Below are positions 52,125 through 61,825 of a stretch of 64,000 nucleotides of DNA, piece after piece. Position 1 is the first letter of the stretch. Every line of letters starts with the position of its first letter. The notes under the pieces were generated by a model. It was given only the letters and a program-made list of their open reading frames with translations. It was not told the origin of the DNA and made no database searches. This DNA is from Micromonospora sediminimaris (lineage in GTDB: Bacteria > Actinomycetota > Actinomycetes > Mycobacteriales > Micromonosporaceae): assembly GCA_900112325.1 (NCBI GenBank), contig FOLJ01000004.1, forward strand, positions 186,001 through 250,000, given 5' to 3'. The position numbers and the translations under genes were made by a program.

Positions 52125-53384
52125 ATGATGTTGAGGCGGCGACTGACGCTGTTGGCGGTGAGTGTCGCAGCGGCACCGCTGGCGCTGGGCGCGTGCACCG
52201 GCGATCGCAGGGCCGGGCAGCCCGCCGAGGCGCGAGCCAACCCGGAACTGTCCGTGACGCCGGCCGAGGGGACGCGGGACGTGCCGGTCACCGGGGAGAT
52301 CGGCACCATGGTTAAGCACGGGCAGGTCACCGCCGTGCGAATCACCGACGACAAGGGCGCGACGGTCGCGGCCGAGCCGCGTGAGGACGGCTCCGGGTGG
52401 GTGCCGAGCCGGACCCTGGAACCGAAGCGGACGTACACCGCGGAGGTCACCGCGACCGGCCACTCCGGGAAGACTGTCACCCGCAGGACGACCTTCACGA
52501 CGCAGCCCAAATCATCCAAACCAGCCATTGTCAGCACGTTGTATTTCGCCGATGATCGGACGTACGGAACGGCCATGCCGGTAACCGTCGCCTTCGACCC
52601 GCCAATTCCCAAAGAGGCGCGGGCGGATGTGCAACGCCGATTGTTCGTGAAAACGGATCCGCCGCAGCCGGGCACCTGGTCCTGGGTGTCCGACGGCAGC
52701 CAGGTCTATTACCGGGCGCCCGATTTCTGGCGGCCCGGTACGTCGATCAAGGTCCGCGCCGCGCTGGAGGGCCTGCCGATCGGCAAGGAGCACGTCGGCG
52801 ACGCCGACCGGCGGGCCACCTCGAAGATCGGTCGGCAGGTCGAGTTGGAGATCGACAACGCGAGCAAGCAGATGTCGGTGATCCGGGACGGCAAGTTGCT
52901 GCGCAAGCTGCCGGTAAGTCTCGGCAAGCCGAGCACGCCCACCTCCAGCGGCAAGATGGTGATCATGGAGAAGCACGAGTTCACCACGTTCGACACGCGG
53001 GGCTCGGCCGATCCGTACGTGGTCGACGTCGAGGATGCGCAGCGACTCACCTGGGGCGGTGAGTTCCTCCACGGCGCGCCCTGGTCGGAGGGGGATCAGG
53101 GATACACCAACGTGTCCCACGGATGCACCAACCTGTCGGCGGCCAACGCGGACTGGCTGATGGGCATCACCCAGGTCGGTGACCTGGTCACCGTCAAGGG
53201 CACCGAGGTCGAGCTCGACGAGGGCAACGGCTGGACGGCGTGGAACGTCAGCTGGGAGCAGTTCGCCAAGGGCAGCGCGCTGCCGGTGCCGGCCGGCCTG
53301 CGGCCCTCGCCGACCCAGGCCCCGGACCCGGGAGCGGTCGCCGGAGGCTCGCCCGAACCGCAGCCGTCGGCGAGCGGCGGCTGA
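52125..53384 (+). CDS. Lipoprotein L,D-transpeptidase with Ig-like domains (Ldt_Mt2 type)
   Basis: 419 residues from ATG 52125 with GGGGGGA upstream. MMLRRRLTLLAVSVAAAPLALGAC is a lipoprotein signal with Cys at the lipobox. Two Ig-like domains (NPELSVTPAEGTRDVPVTGEIG; PAIVSTLYFADDRTYGTAMPVTVAFDPPI) lead into the YkuD catalytic domain, with the nucleophile motif SHGCTNLS (His332, Cys334) preceded by LHGAPWSEGDQGYTNV. These enzymes form 3-3 peptidoglycan cross-links in the periplasm-like space and confer tolerance to beta-lactams. The Pro/Ser-rich tail is dispensable. Probably an independent transcription unit. Confidence 0.92.
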   Translation: MMLRRRLTLLAVSVAAAPLALGACTGDRRAGQPAEARANPELSVTPAEGTRDVPVTGEIGTMVKHGQVTAVRITDDKGATVAAEPREDGSGWVPSRTLEPKRTYTAEVTATGHSGKTVTRRTTFTTQPKSSKPAIVSTLYFADDRTYGTAMPVTVAFDPPIPKEARADVQRRLFVKTDPPQPGTWSWVSDGSQVYYRAPDFWRPGTSIKVRAALEGLPIGKEHVGDADRRATSKIGRQVELEIDNASKQMSVIRDGKLLRKLPVSLGKPSTPTSSGKMVIMEKHEFTTFDTRGSADPYVVDVEDAQRLTWGGEFLHGAPWSEGDQGYTNVSHGCTNLSAANADWLMGITQVGDLVTVKGTEVELDEGNGWTAWNVSWEQFAKGSALPVPAGLRPSPTQAPDPGAVAGGSPEPQPSASGG

Positions 53385-53395
53385 CCAAGACGTAC

Positions 53396-53430
53396 GCGCC
53401 GGGCCACCCGCCCTCGGGTCGGCCCGGCGC
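53396..53430. terminator. 10-bp hairpin after the L,D-transpeptidase gene
   Basis: GCGCCGGGCC (53396-53405) pairs perfectly with 53421-53430 around a 15-base loop, 12 bases after the stop. Confidence 0.55.
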
Positions 53431-53579
53431 CTCGTGGCGGTCTCCGGAAGGTGGTCACCCTGAGGGCCGGGGATCGTCCCTAGGGTGGACCCGGCCGGCC
53501 TGCGGGTCATGCCCTGGGCTTACCCGGAACCGCCTTCCAGCAGGGTGGAAGTGTCGGTGGTGAGGGATAGGTTCGTCGT

Positions 53580-53930
53580 ATGCCAGAGCGCGAGGAACGG
53601 TTCCACGTCGAGACCGTCGTGTCCGACGACGCGGTGTGCGTTCGCGTGGTCGGTGTGATCGACATCGCCACGGTCGCGGCGTTCCGCGCCGCGCTCTGGG
53701 CGGCCCCCACCCGCACCGAGTTGCGGGTGGATCTCTCCGGGGTCCGGCTGCTCTCCGCTGCCGGGGTCCGGACACTTGTCGCGGCTCGGCTCTGGGTGCG
53801 GTCGCAGGGCGGCAATCTGGTGCTGGTCGACCCGCCGCCCCTGGTGGAGCGGGTGCTGCGGGCAACCGGCCTCGGGCGGGTCATCCCGGTCGTCGGCACG
53901 ACGCCGCAGCGGGTGCTCGCCGCGGCGTGA
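53580..53930 (+). CDS. STAS-domain anti-sigma factor antagonist
   Basis: 116 residues. The single STAS domain has the phosphoserine pattern LRVDLSGVRLLSAAGVRTLVAARLWVRSQGGNLVLV, like SpoIIAA/BldG-type antagonists, with the conserved DLSGV.....A.G sequence; the Ser in LLSAAG is the likely phosphorylation site. It would bind and release an anti-sigma factor kinase, but no such kinase or sigma gene is nearby. TAGGTT ends six bases before the ATG and there is no Shine-Dalgarno site, so it is probably leaderless. Confidence 0.85.
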   Translation: MPEREERFHVETVVSDDAVCVRVVGVIDIATVAAFRAALWAAPTRTELRVDLSGVRLLSAAGVRTLVAARLWVRSQGGNLVLVDPPPLVERVLRATGLGRVIPVVGTTPQRVLAAA

Positions 53931-53980
53931 CCGGCCGGCGTGCCACCGTCAGGTGGCGTACCGGGTGCGGGGTGCCGACG

Positions 53981-54020
53981 ACGCGTCCGGCGCCGGGCAC
54001 GGGGCCGGCGCCGGACGCGT
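53981..54020. terminator. Perfect 16-bp hairpin, bidirectional
   Basis: ACGCGTCCGGCGCCGG (53981-53996) pairs exactly with 54005-54020 around an 8-base loop. It lies between the STAS gene and the convergent FKBP gene. Confidence 0.75.
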
Positions 54021-54024
54021 GCGG

Positions 54025-54405
54025 TCAGCGGACGCCGAGCAGGTCGACCACGAAGACCAGGGTCTCGTTGGGCTTGATGACGCCACCGGCGCCTCGGCTG
54101 CCGTACCCGAGGTGCGGCGGGATGGTCAGCCGGCGTCGGCCGCCGACGCGCATCCCCACCACGCCCTGGTCCCAGCCGGCGATGACCCGTCCACCGCCGA
54201 GCGGGAAGTCGAACGGCTCGCCCCGGTCCCAGGAGGCGTCGAACTCCGCGCCGGTGGAATGGGACACCCCGACGTAGTGCACCCGGGCCTCCTGCCCGGG
54301 CTGGGCCTCCGGGCCCTCGCCCACGGTGATGTCCTCGATCACGAGGTCGGCCGGCGGGGCGCCCTCGATCGGGCCGATCTCGGGCTTGCTCGCTGCCTGG
54401 TTCAT
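54025..54405 (-). CDS. FKBP-type peptidyl-prolyl isomerase
   Basis: 126 residues from ATG with AGGAGAATCC upstream; the longer frame start lacks a site. FKBP fold: GEGPEAQPGQEARVHYVGVSHSTGAEFDASWDRGEPFDFPLGGGRVIAGWDQGVVGMRVGGRRRLTIPPHLGYGSRGAGGVIKPNETLVFVVDLLGV. All the pocket segments (HYVG, FDAS, VIAGWDQG, IPPHLGYG, LVFVVDLL) are present. No signal peptide, so cytosolic. Catalyses cis-trans isomerisation of Xaa-Pro bonds, usually a general folding helper. Monocistronic. Confidence 0.92.
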   Translation of the reverse strand: MNQAASKPEIGPIEGAPPADLVIEDITVGEGPEAQPGQEARVHYVGVSHSTGAEFDASWDRGEPFDFPLGGGRVIAGWDQGVVGMRVGGRRRLTIPPHLGYGSRGAGGVIKPNETLVFVVDLLGVR

Positions 54406-54571
54406 GCGGATTCTCCTGGTGCGTCGGTTCCGTCTCAGCACAATCCTGCCGGATGCTACGGCCCGGCGCGCCCCGTGGACCGATGTGGGCCACCGGTGGC
54501 CGAGCGCGGCGGATGCGGTGCGGCGGGCGTCACCGGTAGGTGACGCCCGCCGCGGGGGGAGGTGATCAGGG

Positions 54572-55135
54572 TCAGCGGAGCCAGCCGAACCGCTTGACGA
54601 TCGGCAGTCGTGCCCAGGTGCGGCCCAGGCCCCAGGTGTCACCGGCGTTTGTCACCGCGAGCAGGGCCAGCACGCCGGCGTAGACGAGGTGGTCGTCCAT
54701 GAAGGGGTTGTTCTCCGGAGGCAGGACGGCCGTCCACATCAGCACCAGCAGTAGACCACCGGCCGCGGCGGCGACGCGCACTCCGATACCGAGCAGCAGT
54801 GCGGTACCGATGGCGGCCAAGCCGATCATGAAGAGCCAGTCGGCCCAGGCGGCGCCGGCGATGCTGTTGTAGAAGCCCTGGAACGGGCCGGCGGCACCGA
54901 AGCTGAGGAAGCCCTTGGTCGGGCTGCCCCCGTTGATCCAGGCGTTCTTCGCCTCGGTGGCGAACCCCAGGCCGAACACCTTGTCCAGGAAGGCCCAGAG
55001 GAAGACCCAACCGAGCGCCAGGCGGAGCCCGGCGAGCAGGTAGCGGGTGGCCCGGGTGCGGAGGTTCTGCTCCTGGTTGGTCTCGGCCACCGGGGTCTTG
55101 GCGGCGGTGTTCCGCTCGATCATCGCGGTCATCAT
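54572..55135 (-). CDS. DoxX-family membrane protein
   Basis: 187 residues starting at ATG 55135, eight bases after GAAGGGA; the GTG two codons earlier is too close to the ribosome binding site. Four hydrophobic segments (LLAGLRLALGWVFLWAFLDKVF, WADWLFMIGLAAIGTALLLGIG, VAAAAGGLLLVLMWTAVL, VYAGVLALLAVTNAG) with the DoxX pattern of an acidic/aromatic first helix. DoxX proteins are linked to thiosulfate:quinone oxidoreductases in archaea and to oxidative stress responses in actinobacteria; here the function is not specified by context. Confidence 0.82.
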   Translation of the reverse strand: MMTAMIERNTAAKTPVAETNQEQNLRTRATRYLLAGLRLALGWVFLWAFLDKVFGLGFATEAKNAWINGGSPTKGFLSFGAAGPFQGFYNSIAGAAWADWLFMIGLAAIGTALLLGIGVRVAAAAGGLLLVLMWTAVLPPENNPFMDDHLVYAGVLALLAVTNAGDTWGLGRTWARLPIVKRFGWLR

Positions 55136-55305
55136 GTCCACGTCCCTTCTCTGCTTCGCACCGCGTGTCCCGGTGGCACTTCCATTTGACGCCCGGGGAG
55201 GCGGTGGCGATCAGGGCCAGCGGGCCGTTGCCGGCCGGGACCTTCGACCCCTGTTCGCCGGGACCGGTGACCGGTGCCGCCCTCGACGACCGTGCGTCGC
55301 GGCGG

Positions 55306-56031
55306 TCAGCGGGCGACGTAGAGATCGGCGAGCTGGGCGGAGAGCAGTGCGGGAGCCTCCGCCAACGACGGGCCGTACCAGGTCAGGTGCCGGCCGGACA
55401 CCAGGGCGCAGGGAATGCCGGGAAACGCCTCCGGCCCGTCGTCGCGGGTGAAGCGGTACGGCTCGTCCGGCAGCACGACGAGCTCCGGTGCCTGGTCCCG
55501 CAGTTGCGGCAGGGCCGGTCGTGGATACCGCTGCGGCTGCTCGGCGTACGGGTTGTCGACGCCGAGCCGGCGCAGCAGATCCCCGGCGAAGGTCTCGGCG
55601 CCGAGCACCACCCAGGGCCGCCGCCAGACCGGCACCACCGCGCGTCGGCGGACCGGCGTTCCCGGCAGCGCGGCCCAGGCTCGGCGGGCCTTCGTCAGCC
55701 AGTGCGGTTCCGCTGCCGATCCCAGCTCCCGAAGCAGGTCGGCCAGCTCGGTCAGCGCACCGTCCACTGTGCGCGGATAGGTCACCCGGGTCGGTATCCC
55801 CGCCGCGGCCAGGGCGGTGGCGTCCTCCCGCCGGTTCTCCTCGACGTTGAGCAGGACCAGGTCCGGACGCAGCGCGCGGACCCGGTCCAGGTCCGGATAC
55901 TTGGTGCCGCCCACCCGTGGCACGTCCAGGTCCGCCGGATGGGTGCACCAGTCGGTGGCACCGACCAGCACATCGGGCAGGGTCGCCGCCACCGCCTCGG
56001 TAAGCGACGGCACCAGGGACACCACCCGCAC
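55306..56031 (-). CDS. Helical-backbone metal receptor, BtuF/TroA-like, no signal peptide
   Basis: 241 residues, GTG with GAGGAGGTGGACGG upstream. VVSLVPSLTEAVAATLPDVLVGATDWCTHPADLDVPRVGGTKYPDLDRVRALRPDLVLLNVEENRRED is the N-lobe of periplasmic metal/cobalamin-binding proteins (type III substrate binding), and the C-lobe follows with VLPDEPYRFTRDDGPEAFPG. A secretion signal is absent, so this is one of the cytosolic stand-alone members common in actinomycetes. No permease or ATPase gene is adjacent. It may bind a corrinoid or metal complex in the cytosol. Confidence 0.8.
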   Translation of the reverse strand: MRVVSLVPSLTEAVAATLPDVLVGATDWCTHPADLDVPRVGGTKYPDLDRVRALRPDLVLLNVEENRREDATALAAAGIPTRVTYPRTVDGALTELADLLRELGSAAEPHWLTKARRAWAALPGTPVRRRAVVPVWRRPWVVLGAETFAGDLLRRLGVDNPYAEQPQRYPRPALPQLRDQAPELVVLPDEPYRFTRDDGPEAFPGIPCALVSGRHLTWYGPSLAEAPALLSAQLADLYVAR

Positions 56032-56234
56032 CCGTCCACCTCCTCGGCCCGGCTGCCGGTCGGTCCGGCGTGGAGCGCCGTCCGGTCACCGCCGGCCCGC
56101 CGGGGGAGCCGCCGGCATGATCGTCATCCTAGACTCGGTCGGCCGACGGGAGGAGAGCCTTGTCGAGCTGCCCGCGCACCGTCGTCCGGCCTCGCGGCCG
56201 CTGTCGGCCGGCAAGGAGAGGTTGAAGAGGACTC

Positions 56235-57107
56235 ATGGGTACGACGATGACCGGTGACCACGATCGCGGGCTGTCGCAGGTGCCGGAGGACGCCGGGCGC
56301 GCCCCCGTGCAGGTCCGGGCGGAGCAGCGGATACATGCCGGGCTGCGGCTCGGCGAGATCGTCCGGCGTCGGCCGCCGGGTCTGACCGCGAGCCAGTGGA
56401 ACACGGCCAGCCGGACGCTGTTCGACCATGTGGTCTGCACGGCGGCGACCGGACGGCCCGAGTTCGCCGTCGAGTTCCGGTCGCCGTCGACCGATGCCAC
56501 AGCCCGGCGGGCCGAGCGGACCACGGAGGCTGTCGCCGCCGCGACCGGGCTGCCGTTGCTACGGGTCGTCTCGGCCACCCTGCGTACCGCCGGGCACGGG
56601 GCGCGGATCGTCGCGTACCTCGTCGACGCGCGTCGGTTCGCCGCCGGTGCCGCCGGATCTGACCTGGCGGGCGTCGGGTTCCGGGACATTGTCGGCCGGC
56701 TCCCCGACGGACGTGAGGGTGCGGTCAACGACCTCGGCGCGCTTGCCCGCGCCGAGGCGGTGCAGGGGTACGTGGCGCGTCGGCTGACCGATCCGATCCT
56801 GCGCGGGTTGCACGTGTGCTGGGCGCGCGGGCCGGCCGAGGGGTGGAGTTGGGCCGAGGTGCGTCCGGGCGAGGTGCTGGTGGAGCGGGTGACCGTGCAG
56901 GCGTACCGCCTCTCCTGCGGCGTCGAACCCGCCCGGCTGGCCGAGGACCTGGCCGTCCTCGCGGTCGGCGAGCGACTGCGGACGATCGAGTCGGACGCGC
57001 CGACGCTGGTGCCACTCGCAGATCTGCTGGCCGACATTCGGCAGCTGCGGGATCGACGCGACGAACTCGTCGGCGATTTCGCCTACGACCATCTCTGCCA
57101 GCGGTGA
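56235..57107 (+). CDS. DUF2726-like nuclease-fold protein
   Basis: 290 residues, ATG with AAGAGGA upstream. Residues ~75-160 (FDHVVCTAATGRPEFAVEFRSPSTDATARRAERTTEAVAAATGLPLLRVVSATLR) have the PD-(D/E)XK nuclease-like arrangement of DUF2726: F..VV......P..AVEF...........R....K.......G.PL.RV. The C-terminal half is helical. The K of the motif is replaced by Arg/Thr in this stretch, so catalytic capacity is doubtful. Function unknown. A 300-base gap without a gene follows before the secreted protein. Confidence 0.65.
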   Translation: MGTTMTGDHDRGLSQVPEDAGRAPVQVRAEQRIHAGLRLGEIVRRRPPGLTASQWNTASRTLFDHVVCTAATGRPEFAVEFRSPSTDATARRAERTTEAVAAATGLPLLRVVSATLRTAGHGARIVAYLVDARRFAAGAAGSDLAGVGFRDIVGRLPDGREGAVNDLGALARAEAVQGYVARRLTDPILRGLHVCWARGPAEGWSWAEVRPGEVLVERVTVQAYRLSCGVEPARLAEDLAVLAVGERLRTIESDAPTLVPLADLLADIRQLRDRRDELVGDFAYDHLCQR

Positions 57108-57407
57108 CCGCATCCTGAGCGTTCGTCGACCGAGGGCGGACGGTGACCGGCCGGGCGCGGAAAGAAACATCGAAAAAAAGTTGGCGGCCTTTGAACCGCC
57201 GTCGGAGCAGGCCCGTACCTCACCGCGAATGGACAGGATCTCCCCAACCCGCACCGGCAGGTGCGGCAGACGGTGCGGAAAGGGCATCGTCGTTCGTCGA
57301 CGTGCCACCGGTGCGTTCAGGCGGTCCCCGTCGAACGCGCCAACCAAGATTCCGTTCGGTCCGTCGAGTCACGAATCAGGAACCGGATCGAGAAGGAGAG
57401 CAATTCG
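57108..57407. other. Leader region before the secreted protein gene
   Basis: This 300-base stretch has no gene. An A-rich run (57173-57179) lies next to a weak GGCGG/CCGCC pair, which on the minus strand would look like a short stem followed by seven T; the 5-bp stem is too weak to call a terminator. GAAGGAGAG at 57392-57400 is the ribosome binding site of the next gene. No known riboswitch pattern was recognised. Confidence 0.4.
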
Positions 57408-58655
57408 ATGCGCAGGTCAACCCGGTCGCGCCGACCAACCGGTAACGCGCGGACCAAGCGACTTCTGGCCGTTGGCGCCACGCTCGCTGTCTTCGGCGGC
57501 GTCGTCGCCGTGACCCAGATCTCGTCGGCCGGTGACCGACGGTCAAACCAGCAGCAGCGACCGGTGGCGGCAGAATGCGTCGCACCCAGCCCCGGCGCCA
57601 CCGCGCCGGCCGCTCGGGGCGCCACCACGACCCGCACCTGGCAGAACGGCCGCTGGGTGGTCAACCACTGGGGCGACGGGCAGCAGACCGTCGAGGAGTG
57701 TCAGGAGACTCGCGACGGCACCGACGGCGCGACCGACGGCGCTTTCGCGGTGGCCTGCCCGGACGTGGTCAGCCGACTCCCGCAGGTGCCCGACCGGGCC
57801 CGCGCCGAGGTGGACCGCAACCTGAACGCGTTGCAGACCCAGATCACCGAGGCGGACGAGCGACTCGCCGCAGAGGGTGACCGCGGCGAGGGGTTCATCC
57901 GTAACGCCATCCTCAATCCGCTGGCCAGCAAGCGTCGAGCGACCATCGGCCGGATCACGATCGCCATCGACCGCTTCGGCCCCCGGCCACGCGGCCTCGG
58001 CAACCTCGCCACCTGCCAGGTGCAGCCGGTCGACAACAACAACGGCGGCAACGACGGCGGCAACGACGGCGGTAACGACGGGGACAACGACGGCGGTAAC
58101 AACAACAACGGTCTCGACGTGCTGGCGAACAACTGTGACAACAGCCAGCTTCAGGCGCACGACGGTTTCCAGAACGGCAACCGCTGCATCAGCACCGCCT
58201 TCGGCGAGGTCGGTGCCGCAGCCAACAACCCGTCGCTGCTGATCACCGACTTCCCGCAGCAGATCAACCGTAACGAGGGCTTCTCGATCCAGGTCAGCAC
58301 CCGCAACCTGGTCCGGGACCGGTTCCTCCCGGCCGGCCAGGGCGGCTACTACCTGGAGAGCTCGCTGCTCAACGGTGAGGGCCTGACCCGCGGTCACTTC
58401 CACACCGCCTGCCGGATGCTGAACAACACGGACGAGGCGCCTGCGCCGGAGCCGGTGCCGGCCTTCTTCGTGGCCACCGAGGACGGTGGCGGGGGCGCCC
58501 AGCCGGACCAGGTGACCATCCAGATCCCGGGCCTGCCGGACTCCGGCACCGCGCAGTGCGCGGTCTGGGCCGGTGACGGTTCGCACCGCATCCCGATGTC
58601 GGAGCGGGCCAACCAGACCCCGGCCTTCGACGCGGTGCGCATCCAGGTCAACTGA
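57408..58655 (+). CDS. Secreted protein with Asn/Gly/Asp-rich low-complexity linker
   Basis: 415 residues from ATG with GAAGGAGAG upstream. A signal peptide (TKRLLAVGATLAVFGGVVAVTQISSA) is followed by an N-terminal domain (helical, PDRARAEVDRNLNALQTQITEADERLAAEGDRGEGFIRNAILNPLASKRRATIGRITIAIDRFG), then the linker NNGGNDGGNDGGNDGDNDGGNNNNG encoded by a 12-base tandem repeat, and a C-terminal ~175-residue domain (HDGFQNGNRCISTAFGEVGAAANNP...GGYYLESSLLNGEGLTRGHFHTACRML...TAQCAVWAGDGSHRIPMSERANQTPAFDAVRIQVN). I do not recognise the family. Its conserved Cys pairs and Asn-rich linker suggest an exported surface or matrix protein. Confidence 0.75.
   Translation: MRRSTRSRRPTGNARTKRLLAVGATLAVFGGVVAVTQISSAGDRRSNQQQRPVAAECVAPSPGATAPAARGATTTRTWQNGRWVVNHWGDGQQTVEECQETRDGTDGATDGAFAVACPDVVSRLPQVPDRARAEVDRNLNALQTQITEADERLAAEGDRGEGFIRNAILNPLASKRRATIGRITIAIDRFGPRPRGLGNLATCQVQPVDNNNGGNDGGNDGGNDGDNDGGNNNNGLDVLANNCDNSQLQAHDGFQNGNRCISTAFGEVGAAANNPSLLITDFPQQINRNEGFSIQVSTRNLVRDRFLPAGQGGYYLESSLLNGEGLTRGHFHTACRMLNNTDEAPAPEPVPAFFVATEDGGGGAQPDQVTIQIPGLPDSGTAQCAVWAGDGSHRIPMSERANQTPAFDAVRIQVN
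58044..58103 (+). repeat. Five 12-base tandem repeats in the secreted-protein gene
   Basis: Units GGCGGCAACGAC, GGCGGCAACGAC, GGCGGTAACGAC, GGGGACAACGAC and GGCGGTAACAAC encode Gly-Gly-Asn-Asp steps of the linker. Two units are identical and three differ by one or more silent or conservative changes. Copy number could vary between strains without shifting the frame. Confidence 0.8.
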
Positions 58656-58690
58656 CGCCGACGACTGAGGTCGTGCGGCTGAGACCAAAC

Positions 58691-58727
58691 AGCGGGGCCG
58701 CCCGGAGAAATTCCGGGCGGCCCCGCT
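58691..58727. terminator. Perfect 16-bp hairpin, bidirectional
   Basis: AGCGGGGCCGCCCGGA (58691-58706) pairs exactly with 58712-58727 around a GAAAT loop. It lies between the secreted-protein gene and the convergent lsr2 gene. Confidence 0.8.
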
Positions 58728-58798
58728 GCATGTAGGAAAGCCGGTGCAATCCTGCCGTGACCCGAGCCCTAACCGCGCCAGAGCGACATTCCCGCTGC

Positions 58799-59146
58799 TC
58801 AGCGGTTCTTGTACGCCTCGACCACCTCGACCGGGATGCGACCCCGTTCGGAAATCTTGTAGCCGTTCCGGACCGCCCATTCGCGGACGGCGCGGTTCTG
58901 CTCGCGGTTCATTCCGGGCGTGCCCGAACCGATGCCACGACGTGGGTTACGGCCCGTGTCGGCAGCACCACGGCCAAGGCGCCGGCCGGCATTGATAAAC
59001 GGATCCAACGCCTTCCGCAGGACACCCGCGTTCTCGTCGGAAACGTCGATGGTGTACGCCACGCCATCCAGGCTGAACTCGACCGTACGGTCGGCCTTTC
59101 CGCCGTCGAGGTCGTCAGTCAGCACCGTGATTACTTGTTTGGCCAT
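58799..59146 (-). CDS. lsr2: Nucleoid-associated protein Lsr2
   Basis: 115 residues, ATG. MAKQVITVLTDDLDGGKADRTVEFSLDGVAYTIDVSDENAGVLRKALDPFINAGRRLG is the dimerisation domain, and NREQNRAVREWAVRNGYKISERGRIPVEVVEAYKNR is the DNA-binding end with the RGR AT-hook-like loop (R-G-R-I-P). Lsr2 is the actinobacterial H-NS functional analogue; it binds AT-rich DNA, including horizontally acquired clusters such as secondary-metabolite loci. Placed divergently from lon, 256 bases apart. The polyketide promoter region at 29940-30070 is AT-rich and could be a target. Confidence 0.95.
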   Translation of the reverse strand: MAKQVITVLTDDLDGGKADRTVEFSLDGVAYTIDVSDENAGVLRKALDPFINAGRRLGRGAADTGRNPRRGIGSGTPGMNREQNRAVREWAVRNGYKISERGRIPVEVVEAYKNR

Positions 59147-59358
59147 CGTCGATTACTCCCTGTGTCTGACGGGGTGTGCTCAAAGTTTGACTGATCGTCC
59201 GCCAATTACGCAACAAAAGCGCGCCCTGCGGCGGTTCGCGTTTTGCGTGACATCGAAATCCCCGATTTCGGATCTGCTCCGCGTGGGCGCGGCCGACTCA
59301 CTGTGAGCCGCCTGCCGTGTGCTGGGTCACACGGCGGAACAACCGAGGCCCGTCGCGA

Positions 59359-59379
59359 CTTGAGCCAGACACGCTCAAC
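59359..59379. promoter_or_regulatory. HAIR-like (HspR) operator upstream of lon
   Basis: CTTGAGC-CAGACAC-GCTCAAC is an inverted repeat with a 7-base spacer. It matches the HspR operator consensus CTTGAGT-N7-ACTCAAG at 11 of 14 arm positions and is itself symmetrical (TTGAGC/GCTCAA). It lies 23 bases before the lon start. Confidence 0.8.
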
Positions 59380-59402
59380 TCATACGCGATAGCAGGTGTT
59401 CG

Positions 59403-61739
<2,337 letters not shown>

Positions 61740-61747
61740 CCGCGCTC

Positions 61748-61775
61748 GCGCCCCCGGTCAGCTGGCCGGGGGCGC
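61748..61775. terminator. 10-bp hairpin between lon and the helicase gene
   Basis: GCGCCCCCGG (61748-61757) pairs exactly with 61766-61775 around an 8-base loop. The two flanking genes are convergent. Confidence 0.65.
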
Positions 61776-61825
61776 GGCACAGCGGAGCAGGCGACGGCGG
61801 CCGGGGCGCGGGAGGGTGACCGAGA

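Noticed and set aside
57173-57200. Possible minus-strand intrinsic terminator with a T-run
   Set aside because: The stem is only 5 bp and no minus-strand gene ends there.
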